Shown piece by piece: positions 1 to 9,285 of a stretch of DNA of 64,000 nt (position 1 is the stretch's first letter; the number at the start of each line of letters is the position of its first letter). The notes under the pieces were generated by a model, which ran no database searches, was not told the DNA's origin, and saw only the letters and a program-made list of their open reading frames with translations. This stretch comes from Planctomycetota bacterium (GTDB lineage Bacteria > Planctomycetota > UBA1135 > UBA2386). Location of the stretch: assembly GCA_016713175.1 (NCBI GenBank), contig JADJPQ010000009.1, positions 1 through 64,000 of the forward strand. Direction: 5' to 3'. The position numbers were made by a program, and so were the translations under genes.

Positions 1-141
1 CCCGCGAAGACCAGCCATGACGGGCGCAAGCACGCGCATGCAAGGCCGCGCGACGATCAGGCGCGCGTTGCGATCGAGCGCGAGATCCTTCGCCAGCTCG
101 GCCAGCGCCACGACGTCGGCGTCGCAGCGGAGGAGCACCAT
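1..141 (-). CDS. Partial hypothetical protein, N-terminal end (runs off the window)
   Basis: An open frame starts at the ATG at 141-139 and runs off the left edge, giving about 47 residues that begin MVLLRCDADVVALAELAKD. The start is supported by a purine-rich GGGAGGG about 6 bases upstream on the minus strand. It diverges from the AlpA-like gene, and the two starts share the same CATG. I recognise no family. The composition (alternating hydrophobic and acidic residues) looks coding, but the fragment is too short to be sure. It could be cargo of the integrated element. Confidence 0.35.
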   Translation of the reverse strand, partial: MVLLRCDADVVALAELAKDLALDRNARLIVARPCMRVLAPVMAGLRG

Positions 142-439
142 GGGTGACCCTCCCGCCGCGATCGACCTCGATAGCAATGTCACCGTTCGCAGCGACAGCC
201 ATGCGTCGGCGCCGCAGCCAAGCCGGATTCCTGCACCATTTCGAGAAGCCGAACTGCTCGCGAGGATGTTCTGGACCGTTCCCGAAACCGCCTTCATGTG
301 CCGTGTCGGAGTCCGCACTGTCTGGCGATCGATGGCCGACCCGAACTCCACCTTCCCGAGACCAACTCGCATCCGCGGTCGCACGCTGCTCGCGCGCGAT
401 GAGGTCCTCGCGTTCCTCGCGGGAGGCGGCTCGCGGTGA
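140..439 (+). CDS. AlpA/excisionase-like helix-turn-helix protein
   Basis: A 99-residue protein. The C-terminal half (about residues 40-97) reads like an AlpA/MerR-type winged helix used by phage and island regulators and excisionases: a WTVPETAFMCRVGVRTVWR helix-turn-helix, then a PRPTRIRGRTLLARDEVLAFL wing and helix. The start at 140 was chosen because GGAGGAG lies 4 bases upstream; a longer frame from 17 lacks such a site. Its TGA (437-439) overlaps a GTG (436-438) that opens the recombinase reading frame, so the two are probably translationally coupled. Known family role: controls excision or island gene expression. That it acts on the neighbouring recombinase is inference. The N-terminal 35 residues are low complexity and may be disordered. 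Confidence 0.6.
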   Translation: MGDPPAAIDLDSNVTVRSDSHASAPQPSRIPAPFREAELLARMFWTVPETAFMCRVGVRTVWRSMADPNSTFPRPTRIRGRTLLARDEVLAFLAGGGSR

Positions 440-1679
440 CGAAGAGCGGCGCGTTCTGGGTCGGAAACCCCTACCGGCGCCCGCGATCACCGTTCTGGCA
501 CATCGTCTTCGACGACGCCGCGGGCGTGACCCGACGCTCGTCCACCCGCACCGAGGACTTGCGCATCGCGCGAGTTCTTGGCCGCGAAGCTGCGTGAGAT
601 CGAGAAGCTGAAGGCGGGCCACGTCGACCGCTACGTCAGCACGCGGCACGCTCCGCTTCAGGACCTCGTCGTCGCCTACAAAGCGCACCTCGATGGCCAG
701 GGATCGGCGCCACGCTACGTGAAGGGCACGATCCGGCAGATCCGCGATTTCATCACGTTCGCAGGGGCCTCGACCCTGCCGACGATCGTGCTGGCCGACG
801 CCGAGCGCTTCGTGTCCGAGATCCTGTCCAAGAACAGCGCGAAGACTCGGGACAACTACGCCGGTGCCCTGCGCGGGTTCGGCTCGTGGCTGAAGCGAAC
901 CGGCCGCTGGGACGTGGACCCGTTCCAAGGCCTGCCCACGCGAACCGCGCACCGCGACAAGCACCGGACGTTCCGCCGCGTGAGCTTCCGGTTCGAGGAG
1001 GCCGAGCGACTCGTTGAAGCCGCCTGGGCTCGGCACGAAGCCGAACGCGCGCTCGGCGGCGTACCGACACAGGACCGCTACGCCCATGGCGAAGCGGTCC
1101 GCGACCGGCAGACCCTCTACTGGTTCGCGATCACGACGGCCTTCCGCGCCAACGAGTGCGCGTCGATCCGCTGGGAGGACCTGGTGCTCGACGACCCGAA
1201 GCCGGCCGTGCGTCTTGCCGGCACGTTCACCAAGAACGGCGACGATGCCCTAGTGCCGCTGCAGCCGTTCGTAGTCGAAGCGTTGCTGGCGATGCGTGCG
1301 CGACGGAGCGCGATCCAGATGCTTCGCCGGGCGGGGCCGGTGCAGCAGACCGGATCTCGTCTTCCACATGCCAAAGCAAGATCGCCGGATCGTCCGGAAG
1401 GACGCGGCCTTCGCGGGCCTGATCCCGCAACGCGGGGCGACGTCGCGCCGCGTGGACTTCCACTGCCTTCGGAAGAGCTGCGCACGCATCCTGATCGAAC
1501 TGAACGTCCACCCGAAGCTGATTCAGCAGACCCTGCGGCACTCGGACATCCGGCTGACGATGGATCTCTACGGCGAACTCGGCGAGGACGACCTGTTCCG
1601 CGAGCTGCCGGGCAAGTTCCCGGTGCCCAAGATGTTCACGGCAGCGAGCAACCCAACCACGATGGCCACGACAGCCTGA
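436..1679 (+). pseudogene. Tyrosine recombinase/phage-type integrase, broken by two +1 frameshifts
   Basis: The reading passes through three frames. Frame one (from GTG 436) gives FWHIVFDDAAGVTRRSSTRT. Near 560 it shifts to a frame holding the SAM-like core-binding domain and the first catalytic arginine (TTAFRANECASIRWEDL, about 1140-1190) and the lysine region (TFTKNGDDALVPL). Near 1352 one extra base moves it to the last frame, with the HCLRKSCARIL box, LRHSDIRLTMDLY and the terminal tyrosine. All catalytic residues of the R-K-H-R-H-Y set are therefore present, but never in one frame. Both shifts are single-base gains, as in the next two genes, so sequence error is as likely as decay. If intact it would be about 410 residues and catalyse site-specific integration. 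It points towards the tRNA gene at 2785-2860, the plausible attachment site. Confidence 0.8.
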
Positions 1680-2679
1680 TCAAGCGTCGTTCGCGCTGGG
1701 CCAAGGGCACCGCTTTCTCGCTACCGCAGCAAGCAGATGCAACTGGCAACCGTCAGCCTCAACCTGGTTGGAATCAAGCATTTCGCGAGGACGAAGGACC
1801 TGAAGTGCCTGAGCTCCCTGCCTAGCGATTCCAGATTCTCAGGCGATCTCCTCGGGCGCTGATTGCATGCCAAGGAACGCCACCAATCGATCCGCTCTTG
1901 CCCACGCGAGCCCTCCGTCCAGGAACCCACAAGAAGCAACCGAGTGCATGGATTGCCTGTCGCCGCAACCGTCCGCCGTATTCGCCGCGCGTCATTGCGC
2001 AGGTCCCCCACAACCTTCCTCGAGCACGAGACCCTATGATCTTCGCTTCCGCAACGCAGGTTGAGTTCTCTCTTCGCGCCCACAAGTCGACGCGTGAACT
2101 GACCCTTGGTTCTCATGCGGACTTCGAAGAAGACATGGTAGTCGAGATCTTCGAGATGCCGAGCGAATGCGTGCGCCAGGTTCGCGTCGGCACCAAGGCC
2201 TTCTTCGGGTAGGGCCAGTCATCCCAGCTCTTCTGCATTCCGCTGACCATGCCGTCGAGGATGCCCTCCATGTCGAGAGCTGGGCCCTGCTTCTCCGCTC
2301 GCTTTGTCATCCCGTCGAACTTACGGGCACTCGCGCAACTCGACGCGGGAAGGACGCTTTTCTCTGTACGCTGCCGTGAGGCTTCCCACACAGCGGATGG
2401 TCGCGGGGCGCACCGCGGCGCAACGACGGCCGTGGCGCCGCGTAGGGCACGAACGGGCAGCCTGGCCACACCGAGGCCCAGGTCGCGATCGCACCGCCGC
2501 GCGGGCCACCAGGCCCCGCGTGGCGCCCACTGCATCGATGGCGTCTACGGCCCGGCCTCGCCCACCCCGGGCCGCGACGTCGCCGCACCGCCCGCCACCG
2601 AAGCATGCTCCGCAGGAAACGTGCAGTTCGGCCTACCTCGCCCCGAGTCAGGCCATGCCCGGTTGTGCCACGTGGTGCC
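1680..2679. other. About 1 kb with no intact gene, between integrase and tRNA
   Basis: No frame here has convincing length or family resemblance. On the minus strand, 2310 down to about 2040 contains a coding-looking stretch split between frames (MTKRAEKQGPALDMEGILDG, then after a frame change HLEDLDYHVFFEVR), which may be the remnant of a small island gene. I see no catalytic motif. The rest reads as non-coding, island-border-like sequence. Its right edge leads into the short repeats at 2680-2720. Confidence 0.35.
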
Positions 2680-2720
2680 CGAGTGTGCACCAGCCAATTG
2701 CACACTGGATTGCACACTCG
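2680..2720. repeat. Cluster of three TGCACAC elements (10-bp inverted repeat and 10-bp direct repeat)
   Basis: CGAGTGTGCA at 2680-2689 is the exact reverse complement of TGCACACTCG at 2711-2720. ATTGCACACT occurs twice as a direct repeat, at 2697-2706 and 2709-2718, a period of 12 bases. Three copies of a GTGTGCA/TGCACAC core thus lie within 41 bases, about 65 bases from the 3' end of the tRNA gene. Repeats of this kind beside a tRNA attachment site are typical of integrase arm-type or excisionase sites. That role is inferred; the repeats themselves are exact. Confidence 0.6.
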
Positions 2721-2784
2721 CTCCTACGCCACGACCCAACACCGCCAAAACCACGCTTTCTCACCCAAACTCGCCCATCGCGGA

Positions 2785-2860
2785 TGGTAGGCCCTGCAGG
2801 ATTCGAACCTGCAACCAGGCGGGTATGAGCCGCCAGCTCTAACCGTTGAGCTAAGGGCCC
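2785..2860 (-). tRNA. tRNA with CAU anticodon (Met, or Ile2 if lysidine-modified)
   Basis: On the minus strand a complete 76-base cloverleaf is readable: acceptor GGGCCCU pairing with AGGGCCU (one G-U at the end), D-arm AGCUCAACGGUUAGAGCU, anticodon stem GGCGG/CCGCC around loop CUCAUAC, T-arm with GGUUCGAAUCC, and an encoded ACCA end. The anticodon is CAU. The acceptor and D-arm resemble minor tRNA-Ile2 at least as much as elongator tRNA-Met, so identity depends on TilS modification. There are no initiator features such as a mismatch at 1:72 with three G-C pairs below the anticodon. Its 3' end faces the recombinase, as expected if the element used it as attB. Confidence 0.93.
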
Positions 2861-2897
2861 CGGAAGACCCGCACATCCGACCGCACCGCCGGCTACC

Positions 2898-3917
2898 GTG
2901 CAAGCCTTGCCCAGGTCCACCTCCACGACCCTCGACACCGCCACCCTGCTTCCCCGCCTGCGGTCACTGCAAGCCGATCTCCGTGCTGCGCTGCGTTCGC
3001 ACATGCAGGCGCAAGAACCCAAGGTCTGGTCGCGCACGGTCCGCGACGACGCCGGCGACACCATCTTCGGTATCGACGTCGCCGTCGAAGAGATCCTCGT
3101 CGAACACTGCCAGCAGTGGGGCAGGACGCAGCACTTCCTCGTCATCGCCGAAGGTCTCGACCCGGGCGGCATCCAGTTCGGCAAGCCGGGCACCGGCGGG
3201 CCGCCGTTCCGGCTGCTGGTCGACCCGATCGACGGCACCCGCGGTCTGATGTTCGACAAACGCCCGGCGTGGTGCCTGATGGGCGCCGCACCCGACCGCG
3301 GCAAGGCGACGAGGCTGCAGGACATCGAACTCGCGGTGATGACCGAACTGCCGACCACGCGCCAGGCCACCAGCGATGTGCTGTGGGCGATCCGCGCCAG
3401 GTGCGCACGGCGAACGCCACCTGATCGCCGCCGGTGGGCGCGGCGGTTGCCGTCGATCGTGCCCTTCTGCGGCGACCACTCTGCGCCATGGTTTCGCGAC
3501 CGTCAGTTCGTTCTTCCAGGGCGGCAAGGAACTGACCGCGCGACTCGATGAGGCGATCCTGGCGCGTGCGCTCGGCCATGGAACCCGAGAAGGCCGAGGT
3601 CTATTGAGATCATCATCAGCAGCGGCGGGCAGCTCGCCGAACTGGCGCTCGGCCGCGATCGCTTCGTGCTCGACGTGCGGCCGCTGGTGCACCAGAAGCT
3701 CGGCGTCCGCAGTTCGCTGTGCAGCCGGCCGTACGACCTGTGCACGATGCTGATCGCGCAGGAAGCGGGCTGTGTCGTGTGCGATCCGATGGGCCTGCCG
3801 ATCGACGCGCCGCTCGACACGACCACCAACGTCGCGTTCGCCGGCTACGCCAATCGCAAGCTCGCCGATGCGATGATCCCGATCGTCCGCGAAGAAGTGC
3901 TGCGCCACTTCGACTGA
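2898..3917 (+). pseudogene. Inositol-monophosphatase-family phosphatase, interrupted by three +1 shifts
   Basis: From GTG 2898 the first frame carries the metal- and phosphate-binding signature LVDPIDGTRGLM (about residues 110-121) of the Li-sensitive phosphatase superfamily (inositol-phosphate, fructose-1,6-bisphosphate and PAP phosphatases). Near 3390 the sense moves one frame (ATTLRHGFATVSSFFQGG), near 3577 one more (MEPEKAEVY), and near 3605 back to the first frame for the C-terminus (FVLDVRPLVHQKLG through the TGA at 3917). The C-terminal part has a cysteine- and aspartate-containing substrate segment around CTMLIAQEAGCVVCDPMG. Joined, it is about 338 residues, a full-length family member. 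Every shift is a one-base gain, so this may be a working gene with sequencing insertions. The substrate is not assignable from sequence. Confidence 0.75.
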
Positions 3918-3927
3918 ACGCGAACGT

Positions 3928-5118
3928 TCACGGCGGCGCCGGCAGCCAGGTGTGGTTGAGCGTCCAGCCCTCGTGCAACCGGCGGAGCGTCCGGGTCGAC
4001 CAGGTCGACCAGGTCGAACCGCGAATTCGATCGCGTGGCCCGTCGGTTCCTTCTCGTACACCGCGACTGGTTCCTTCACCCCGACGAAGAACAGCTCGTT
4101 GCCGGCGATCTCGAATTGCCCGTGCGGCGAGCGCTCCTGATCGGTCCGGCCAGGCCAGCCCCACAGCACCGACACCGGTGGCGAACGGTGGATCGGCGCT
4201 TCGTGCTCCAGGTTGCCGATGTGTTCGGCCGTGGCGAGCACCTCGCCGGTCGCGATGCTGCGCCGCACCGTGGCGAAGTCGACAGTGATGCCGCCGATGC
4301 GCGCGCGCGACTCGGTGACGATCACCGTGTCGGCATCGACGAAGTCACACCGCAACCGCGGTGAACTGCTCGAGAACGGCGACAACTGCAGCGGAATGCC
4401 GGTCCACTCGCGAACCAGCGCGCCATCGGCAGCGGCGTGCGCGCAACGTGCCATTGGGGAAGCCGAGAACGAAGTGGCGCGCGCCGGGTGCCAACGCCGC
4501 CTCGATGGACCAGCCGGCCTCCTGGCCGCCGGGGATGTCCAGCAGCTTGCGGCCACCGCCGCGCAGCAGGTCGATCCACCAGATCTCCGGCGCCTCGCCG
4601 GTCGTCACCGCCACCGCCGCGTCGTCGCGCAGCCAGACCTTCCCCAGACGTGCCTCGGCCAAGGGCCGTGACGGCCCATCCACCGACCAGGGTTGCGCGT
4701 ACAGCCGGTTGTCATCGCGCCGCTGATCGCCGAGAAAGAGCAGGTCGCCACCACGCACCGCCACGAACTGCCAGGCGCGATCGCCGATCCGCCGCGCGGT
4801 GCCCTTGGCGATGTCGAGCACGAACAGACCTTCCTTCTCGCCGTGCCATTCGACCAGCAACCGCCGCAGATCGAGCCGGCAGACGATCGACAGGTTGGCG
4901 TTGCCGCGCAAGAACTCGCGGGCCGGCCCACCGGCCAGGTCCACCAGGTACCAACGATGGTCCGAAGGCGTGACCTGGTCGTTGCGCGTCGCGAACAGCA
5001 ACAGCGGCCGCGGCGGCGGCTCGAGCGGGGTGAGCTGCAGGCCCTGCGCGAACAACGGGGCCAGCGTCGACGTCAACCAGCAACCCAACAGCTGCGCGGG
5101 GGCGTTCATCGTCATCAT
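3928..5118 (-). pseudogene. Secreted propeller-like protein of unknown function, interrupted by three +1 shifts
   Basis: The start at 5118 (MMTMNAPAQ) overlaps the apaH stop as ATGA, so it is the second gene of an apaH transcript. After a signal-peptide-like N-terminus (about residues 5-25), repeated strands such as EWHGEKEGLFVLDIAKGTARR, FVAVRGGDLLFLGDQ and IWWIDLLRGGGRKLLDIPGG suggest a TolB/WD-like beta-propeller, though no blade motif is strict. Near 4440 the frame advances one base (ADGALVREW, VDADTVIVTESRARIGGITV), and near 4018 and 3992 one base each before the end TLRRLHEGWTLNHTWLPAPP. It ends convergently, 10 bases from the phosphatase gene. No enzymatic residues are recognised. Confidence 0.6.
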
Positions 5119-5735
5119 GGGCGGTGCCAGCCGTCCACCTGCACGATGCGGTCCTCCTCGGCGATCCACGCCGAGAGCTTGCCGCCGTACACGCAGCCGG
5201 TGTCGAGTCCCAGACACTGAGGACGCACGACCAGACCACGTCTGGCCCAATGCCCGAAAATCACCCGGCGACTGCCGGTGTAGAAATCGTCCCATGGCCG
5301 ATACGGCGGCCCAGGTGGCGGCCAATCGTCGGGCGGCTGGTTGCCATCGGCATCGCAGTAACGGACGTTGACCGCGTAGTTCGTGTCGCCGGCCGGCAGC
5401 GCAGCGAGATGAGCGTCATCCCACTTCGGATGCAGCCCGGCGTGGACCAGGACCAGATCGGGAAACAGCCGGACGATCGGTTGTGCCTGCAACCAGTCGC
5501 GATGGTGCGGCGCAGCCCGCCCCCGGGCCAGCCAATGCAGGTCGTGGTTGCCGAGCACGGGCTCGGCGCCGAGCCGGATCAGCAGATCGAGCGTTCCCGG
5601 GGAATCGGGCCCCTTGTTGACCAGATCGCCGACCGGATGCAGCCGATCGCTTCCGGGGACGAACGCGACGGCCGCCAGCAGACGTTCGAGTGGCTCGCGA
5701 CAGCCTTGGATGTCACCGACGAAGATCCGACGCAC
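5115..5735 (-). CDS. apaH: Symmetrical bis(5'-nucleosyl)-tetraphosphatase (ApaH)
   Basis: A calcineurin-like metallophosphoesterase of 206 residues with the full motif series: GDIQGC (8-13), GDLVNKGPDS (35-44), GNHD (about 61-64), VHAGLHPKWD, FGHWA and LDTGCVYGGKLSAW near the C-terminus. GDIQGC with GDLVNKGPDS is diagnostic of ApaH, which hydrolyses Ap4A to two ADP in the cytoplasm. It is shorter than the E. coli protein (about 280) and belongs to the compact form. The downstream gene starts on the overlapping ATGA. It is the first undamaged gene from the left of the window. Confidence 0.93.
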   Translation of the reverse strand: MRRIFVGDIQGCREPLERLLAAVAFVPGSDRLHPVGDLVNKGPDSPGTLDLLIRLGAEPVLGNHDLHWLARGRAAPHHRDWLQAQPIVRLFPDLVLVHAGLHPKWDDAHLAALPAGDTNYAVNVRYCDADGNQPPDDWPPPGPPYRPWDDFYTGSRRVIFGHWARRGLVVRPQCLGLDTGCVYGGKLSAWIAEEDRIVQVDGWHRP

Positions 5736-5753
5736 CCGCGCAGAGTAGCCGGG

Positions 5754-7571
5754 TCATGGGATCGGCGTCACCGCCACCGGCGCACTCCACGTCTTGATCC
5801 CGCGACTCCAGGCCGGGTCCCAGGTGATGCCGCCGACGTACGTCGTGATGCCGACGAACTGCGGTGCGTTCGGGATCGCCAGGATCGCCTGCGCCTGCGC
5901 GCTGCCGTCGAGGGTCTGCCACGACGGGCCGAAGATCGGGTTGCCGCTGATGGCGGCTTCCATCAGGAAGTCGTTGTTGAGCGGCACGACGCGCAGACCG
6001 CCGAGATCGATGCCGGGCGAAGTGCCCAGCGACCAGCCGAACAGGCAGGCGGCGCCGGCGCTGCCGGGACTGGTGTAGGTGAACGTCACCGTGGTGCCGA
6101 TCTGCCCCGTCCCCGCGCGCGCCAACGTCGCGGCGGGACCCGTCGGTTCGAGTTCGACGTCGAGCGTCAACGGCTGGTCGAAGCTGCTGACCGTCACCGG
6201 CACCGACCTGCTGACGTGACCGGTGGCCGCGAACGTCACGGTCCAGTTGCCGAGCGGCAGCCACAGACCGTAGCGGCCATCGCGAGCCCGACTCCTGGTG
6301 ACCTCGCCGTGATTGAACTGCATCGGTGTGAAGGTGATCGTCGACACCAGCGGCGTCGGCCCCAGGCTCGAGCGCACATGCCCGCGCAGCGCCGGTCGCC
6401 AGGTCGTCAGCGCCCGGCGGATGCCGGGCCAGACCCGCGCCTCTTCGGTCACCGTCTCCGACCACACCGGCTGGAACGACGTGCTGATCTCGGTCAGGAA
6501 CGATAGCGTGCCGCCGCTGGCGTAGTGGTCCTCCGGCGACTCGCCAGACGCCGACGGATCGCGGGTGCCATAGGTCATCGGCGTGCGCAGATCGTCGGCG
6601 TAGCGCTGCTGGAAGGCAGCCATCGCCGTCGACACGTTGGCGCACGGCGCCCACATCCGCAGCACCTCGCGACCCGAACTGTGGAAGTCGAGGTAGATCT
6701 CGGGCCGCAACAAGGCCACCAGATTGCGCATCGTTACGGTCTCCGGCTCACTGCCGGCCGACGGTCCGCGATAGGTCTCCGACGACGATGTCGTCGACGC
6801 GCCGCACATCCCCCACAAGAACGGATAGTTGCGGTTGTTGTCGACACCGAAACTGGTGCCGTTGTTGCGGCGGTTCTTGCGCCAGTTCTGGTCGACGTTC
6901 CAGACATGTTCGGTGCCGTCCGGATTGACGGTCGGCACGAACCACAGTTCATGGCCATCGACGACCGCCTGCAATTGCGGGTCGGTCGCGTAGCCCGCCA
7001 GGATCCGCTGCATCGCGCCGATCACCATGTGCGGCGAATTCAGTTCGCGGGCGTGATGCTGCGCGGCGAGCAGGATCGCGGGTTCGTCTTCGTCGCTGGC
7101 GACGTGGTCGCTGACCTTCAGCGCCAACAGATGCCGGCCCTGGTGCGTGGCCACACCGCCGGGCAACGCACTGATGTCGACCTTCTGCGCCAACGTCGGG
7201 TGCGCCGCCACGAGCGCATCCATCGCCGCTTCGACCTCGGCCACGGTGTAGTAGTTGATGTCGGGCAACAACGCGCCGGACGCCGCCTGCCGTTCGGCCC
7301 GGATCTCGGCGAACGGCCGGCCGCGCGCGACGAACGTCGCCTTCGGCGCGATCGCCGTGAACAGCGCCAGCTCTTCCGGCCAGACGAACACCTCGAGCGG
7401 ACCGGTCGCGCGGTTCTGCCCGCAGCAGGCGCCGAGCACATCGAAGTGCTGCTGCAACAGGAGCCGCTGGCCCGGCGTCGGTTGTTCGAGCTTGAAGTGC
7501 CAGGAGGTGCCGGGATCGATCTGGCCGGTCGCGACCGCGGCCAGGGACAACGCGACGAGGATTCGGTGCAT
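5754..7571 (-). CDS. Secreted M14-family zinc carboxypeptidase with C-terminal extension
   Basis: 605 residues from ATG 7571, which opens a signal peptide (MHRILVALSLAAVATGQ). A longer frame to 7847 has no signal and overlaps the murJ start region. The M14 zinc ligands are visible: HARE (H173, E176) and YLDFHSS (H297), with catalytic glutamate in FLTEISTSF (E361). VPTVNPDGTEHVWN and NNRNYPFLWG are typical M14 substrate-pocket segments. Residues about 395-470 resemble a carboxypeptidase-regulatory-like beta-sandwich, and a further all-beta extension completes the C-terminus (PFGXS-like, rich in T/G). Exported metallocarboxypeptidase, probably periplasmic or extracellular, acting on peptides. 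Divergent from murJ. Confidence 0.88.
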   Translation of the reverse strand: MHRILVALSLAAVATGQIDPGTSWHFKLEQPTPGQRLLLQQHFDVLGACCGQNRATGPLEVFVWPEELALFTAIAPKATFVARGRPFAEIRAERQAASGALLPDINYYTVAEVEAAMDALVAAHPTLAQKVDISALPGGVATHQGRHLLALKVSDHVASDEDEPAILLAAQHHARELNSPHMVIGAMQRILAGYATDPQLQAVVDGHELWFVPTVNPDGTEHVWNVDQNWRKNRRNNGTSFGVDNNRNYPFLWGMCGASTTSSSETYRGPSAGSEPETVTMRNLVALLRPEIYLDFHSSGREVLRMWAPCANVSTAMAAFQQRYADDLRTPMTYGTRDPSASGESPEDHYASGGTLSFLTEISTSFQPVWSETVTEEARVWPGIRRALTTWRPALRGHVRSSLGPTPLVSTITFTPMQFNHGEVTRSRARDGRYGLWLPLGNWTVTFAATGHVSRSVPVTVSSFDQPLTLDVELEPTGPAATLARAGTGQIGTTVTFTYTSPGSAGAACLFGWSLGTSPGIDLGGLRVVPLNNDFLMEAAISGNPIFGPSWQTLDGSAQAQAILAIPNAPQFVGITTYVGGITWDPAWSRGIKTWSAPVAVTPIP

Positions 7572-7698
7572 GAAGAGAACCGGGGGCAGGTTCTTGCGGA
7601 CGAGACGACGAACCGCATTGTTCCCCGGCCGCGCCGCCAGCGGGAGCCCCACCTGGATGTTCCTTCGCCGGCGGCGCTTCCGCTCCGCCGCGTTCCCG

Positions 7699-9285
7699 AT
7701 GACCCGCCTGATCCGTGCCGCCAGCTCGATCTCCGCGTTCACGCTGCTGTCGCGGATCCTCGGCCTGATCCGGGACTCGCTGATGACACGGGCGCTGGGC
7801 GCCGGCTGGGTGCAGGGCACGTTCCTGCTGGCCTGGATGTTGCCCAACCTGATGCGGCGGCTGCTCGGCGAAGGCGCGTTGTCGGCGTCGATGGTGCCGG
7901 CCTACACGCGGATCCGGCAGGAGCAGGGTCCGCAGGCCGCACGCGAACTGCTGGCGCAGGTCGTCGGCACGGTGATCACGCTGCTGACGCCACTGTGCCT
8001 GCTGGTGGCGATCGGCTCGCTGCTGTTGCCGGCGAGCGTGGTGCCCGAACCCGAGAAGGGTGGCGCCGCCGCCGCGCAACTGCTGCTGTGGCTGAACGCG
8101 ATCCTGTTCCTGTACGCGCTGCCGGTCTGCTTGACGGCGATCTGGTCGGGCGTGCTCAACACGCTCGGCTCGTTCGCGCTGCCGGCGGCGGTGCCGATCG
8201 CGCTGAACCTGTTCTGGATCGCCGCACTGCTGCTGGCGCCGATCCTGGGACTCGTCGACGACCAGCACATCGCGATGTTCACCGCGACGGTGCTGACGGT
8301 CGGCGGCTTCGCGCAGATGGCGTTCGTCGTCGTGCCGTTGTGGCGGCGCGGCGAACTGCTGCGACCCCGGTTCGGGTTGCCGGCGCGCGGCACGCCGGCG
8401 CACGTGGTGTTTGCCGCGATGGCACCGACGGTGCTCGGCATGTCGCTGAACCAGGTCAGCTCGCTGCTCGACCAGGGCATGGCCTACTGGTTGATCGCGC
8501 CCGGCGCGGTCACCTACGTCTACCTGGCCAACCGGCTGCTGCTGTTCCCGCATGCGCTGACGGCGATGGCGGTCGCCGTGGCGGTGTTCCCGCGTCTTGC
8601 GGCGGAAGCCAACGTGGATCGTGCGGCGCTGCGGGGCACACTCGATCGTGCCGCGGCGGCCACGATCTGGATCACGTTGCCAGCGAGCTTCGGCCTGATC
8701 GCGCTCGGCGAGGACGTCGTGCGGGTGCTGTTCGAGAGCGCGAAGTTCACCGAAGCCGACGTCGCGCCGACGGTGCTGACCTGCGCGCTGCTGGTCGCCG
8801 GCCTGCCGTTCCTGGGCCTGGCGCAGCTGCTCGCGCGCGCCTTCTATGCCGTTGGCGACAACCGGACGCCGGCGCGGCTGATGGTGTGGCTGCTGCCGGT
8901 GAACGTGATCGTCAATCTCGTGCTGTTGCTGACCACGCCACTCGGCACCGCGGCGCTGACCTTGTCCAGCAGCCTGTGCGCGCTCGCCAATGCCATCGTG
9001 CTGCGCCGCGCCATCCGCGCGCACGTGCCGGACGGCCCGGGCCTGTGGTCGGCGTGGGCGCGGAGCGCGATCGCCACCGCGGCGATGTGCCTGGTGCTGC
9101 CGCTGGTGCGGCTGGTTCCGGCCGAGGCCAGCCGCTGGGCCCGCGCGGGCGGCAACGTCGCGTTCCCGATCGCCGTCGGCATCGGCATCTACGTGCTGGT
9201 GCACCTGCTGCTCCGCAGTCCCGAACTGCAGACCCTGCGCCGGCGACGCGCACCCTCGAACGGCGCAGCCGGCCAGCGCGACTGA
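7699..9285 (+). CDS. murJ: Lipid II flippase MurJ
   Basis: 528 residues from ATG 7699 (MTRLIRAASSISAFTLLSRI). The start was chosen because MurJ proteins begin a few residues before the conserved TLLSRILGLIRDSLMTRALGAG first helix; 7657 is an alternative. About 14 hydrophobic segments cover the length, with MVPAY near residue 66 and further MOP-family features. Known role: exports lipid II across the inner membrane for peptidoglycan synthesis. Its presence implies a peptidoglycan wall, worth noting if the host is a planctomycete. The C-terminus ends in a basic tail. Confidence 0.92.
   Translation: MTRLIRAASSISAFTLLSRILGLIRDSLMTRALGAGWVQGTFLLAWMLPNLMRRLLGEGALSASMVPAYTRIRQEQGPQAARELLAQVVGTVITLLTPLCLLVAIGSLLLPASVVPEPEKGGAAAAQLLLWLNAILFLYALPVCLTAIWSGVLNTLGSFALPAAVPIALNLFWIAALLLAPILGLVDDQHIAMFTATVLTVGGFAQMAFVVVPLWRRGELLRPRFGLPARGTPAHVVFAAMAPTVLGMSLNQVSSLLDQGMAYWLIAPGAVTYVYLANRLLLFPHALTAMAVAVAVFPRLAAEANVDRAALRGTLDRAAAATIWITLPASFGLIALGEDVVRVLFESAKFTEADVAPTVLTCALLVAGLPFLGLAQLLARAFYAVGDNRTPARLMVWLLPVNVIVNLVLLLTTPLGTAALTLSSSLCALANAIVLRRAIRAHVPDGPGLWSAWARSAIATAAMCLVLPLVRLVPAEASRWARAGGNVAFPIAVGIGIYVLVHLLLRSPELQTLRRRRAPSNGAAGQRD

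Noticed and set aside
2304..2828. Open frames on the plus strand running into the tRNA and ending in GFEPATR-like residues
   Set aside because: The ending is the familiar translation of a tRNA 3' half; the frame has no other protein-like feature.
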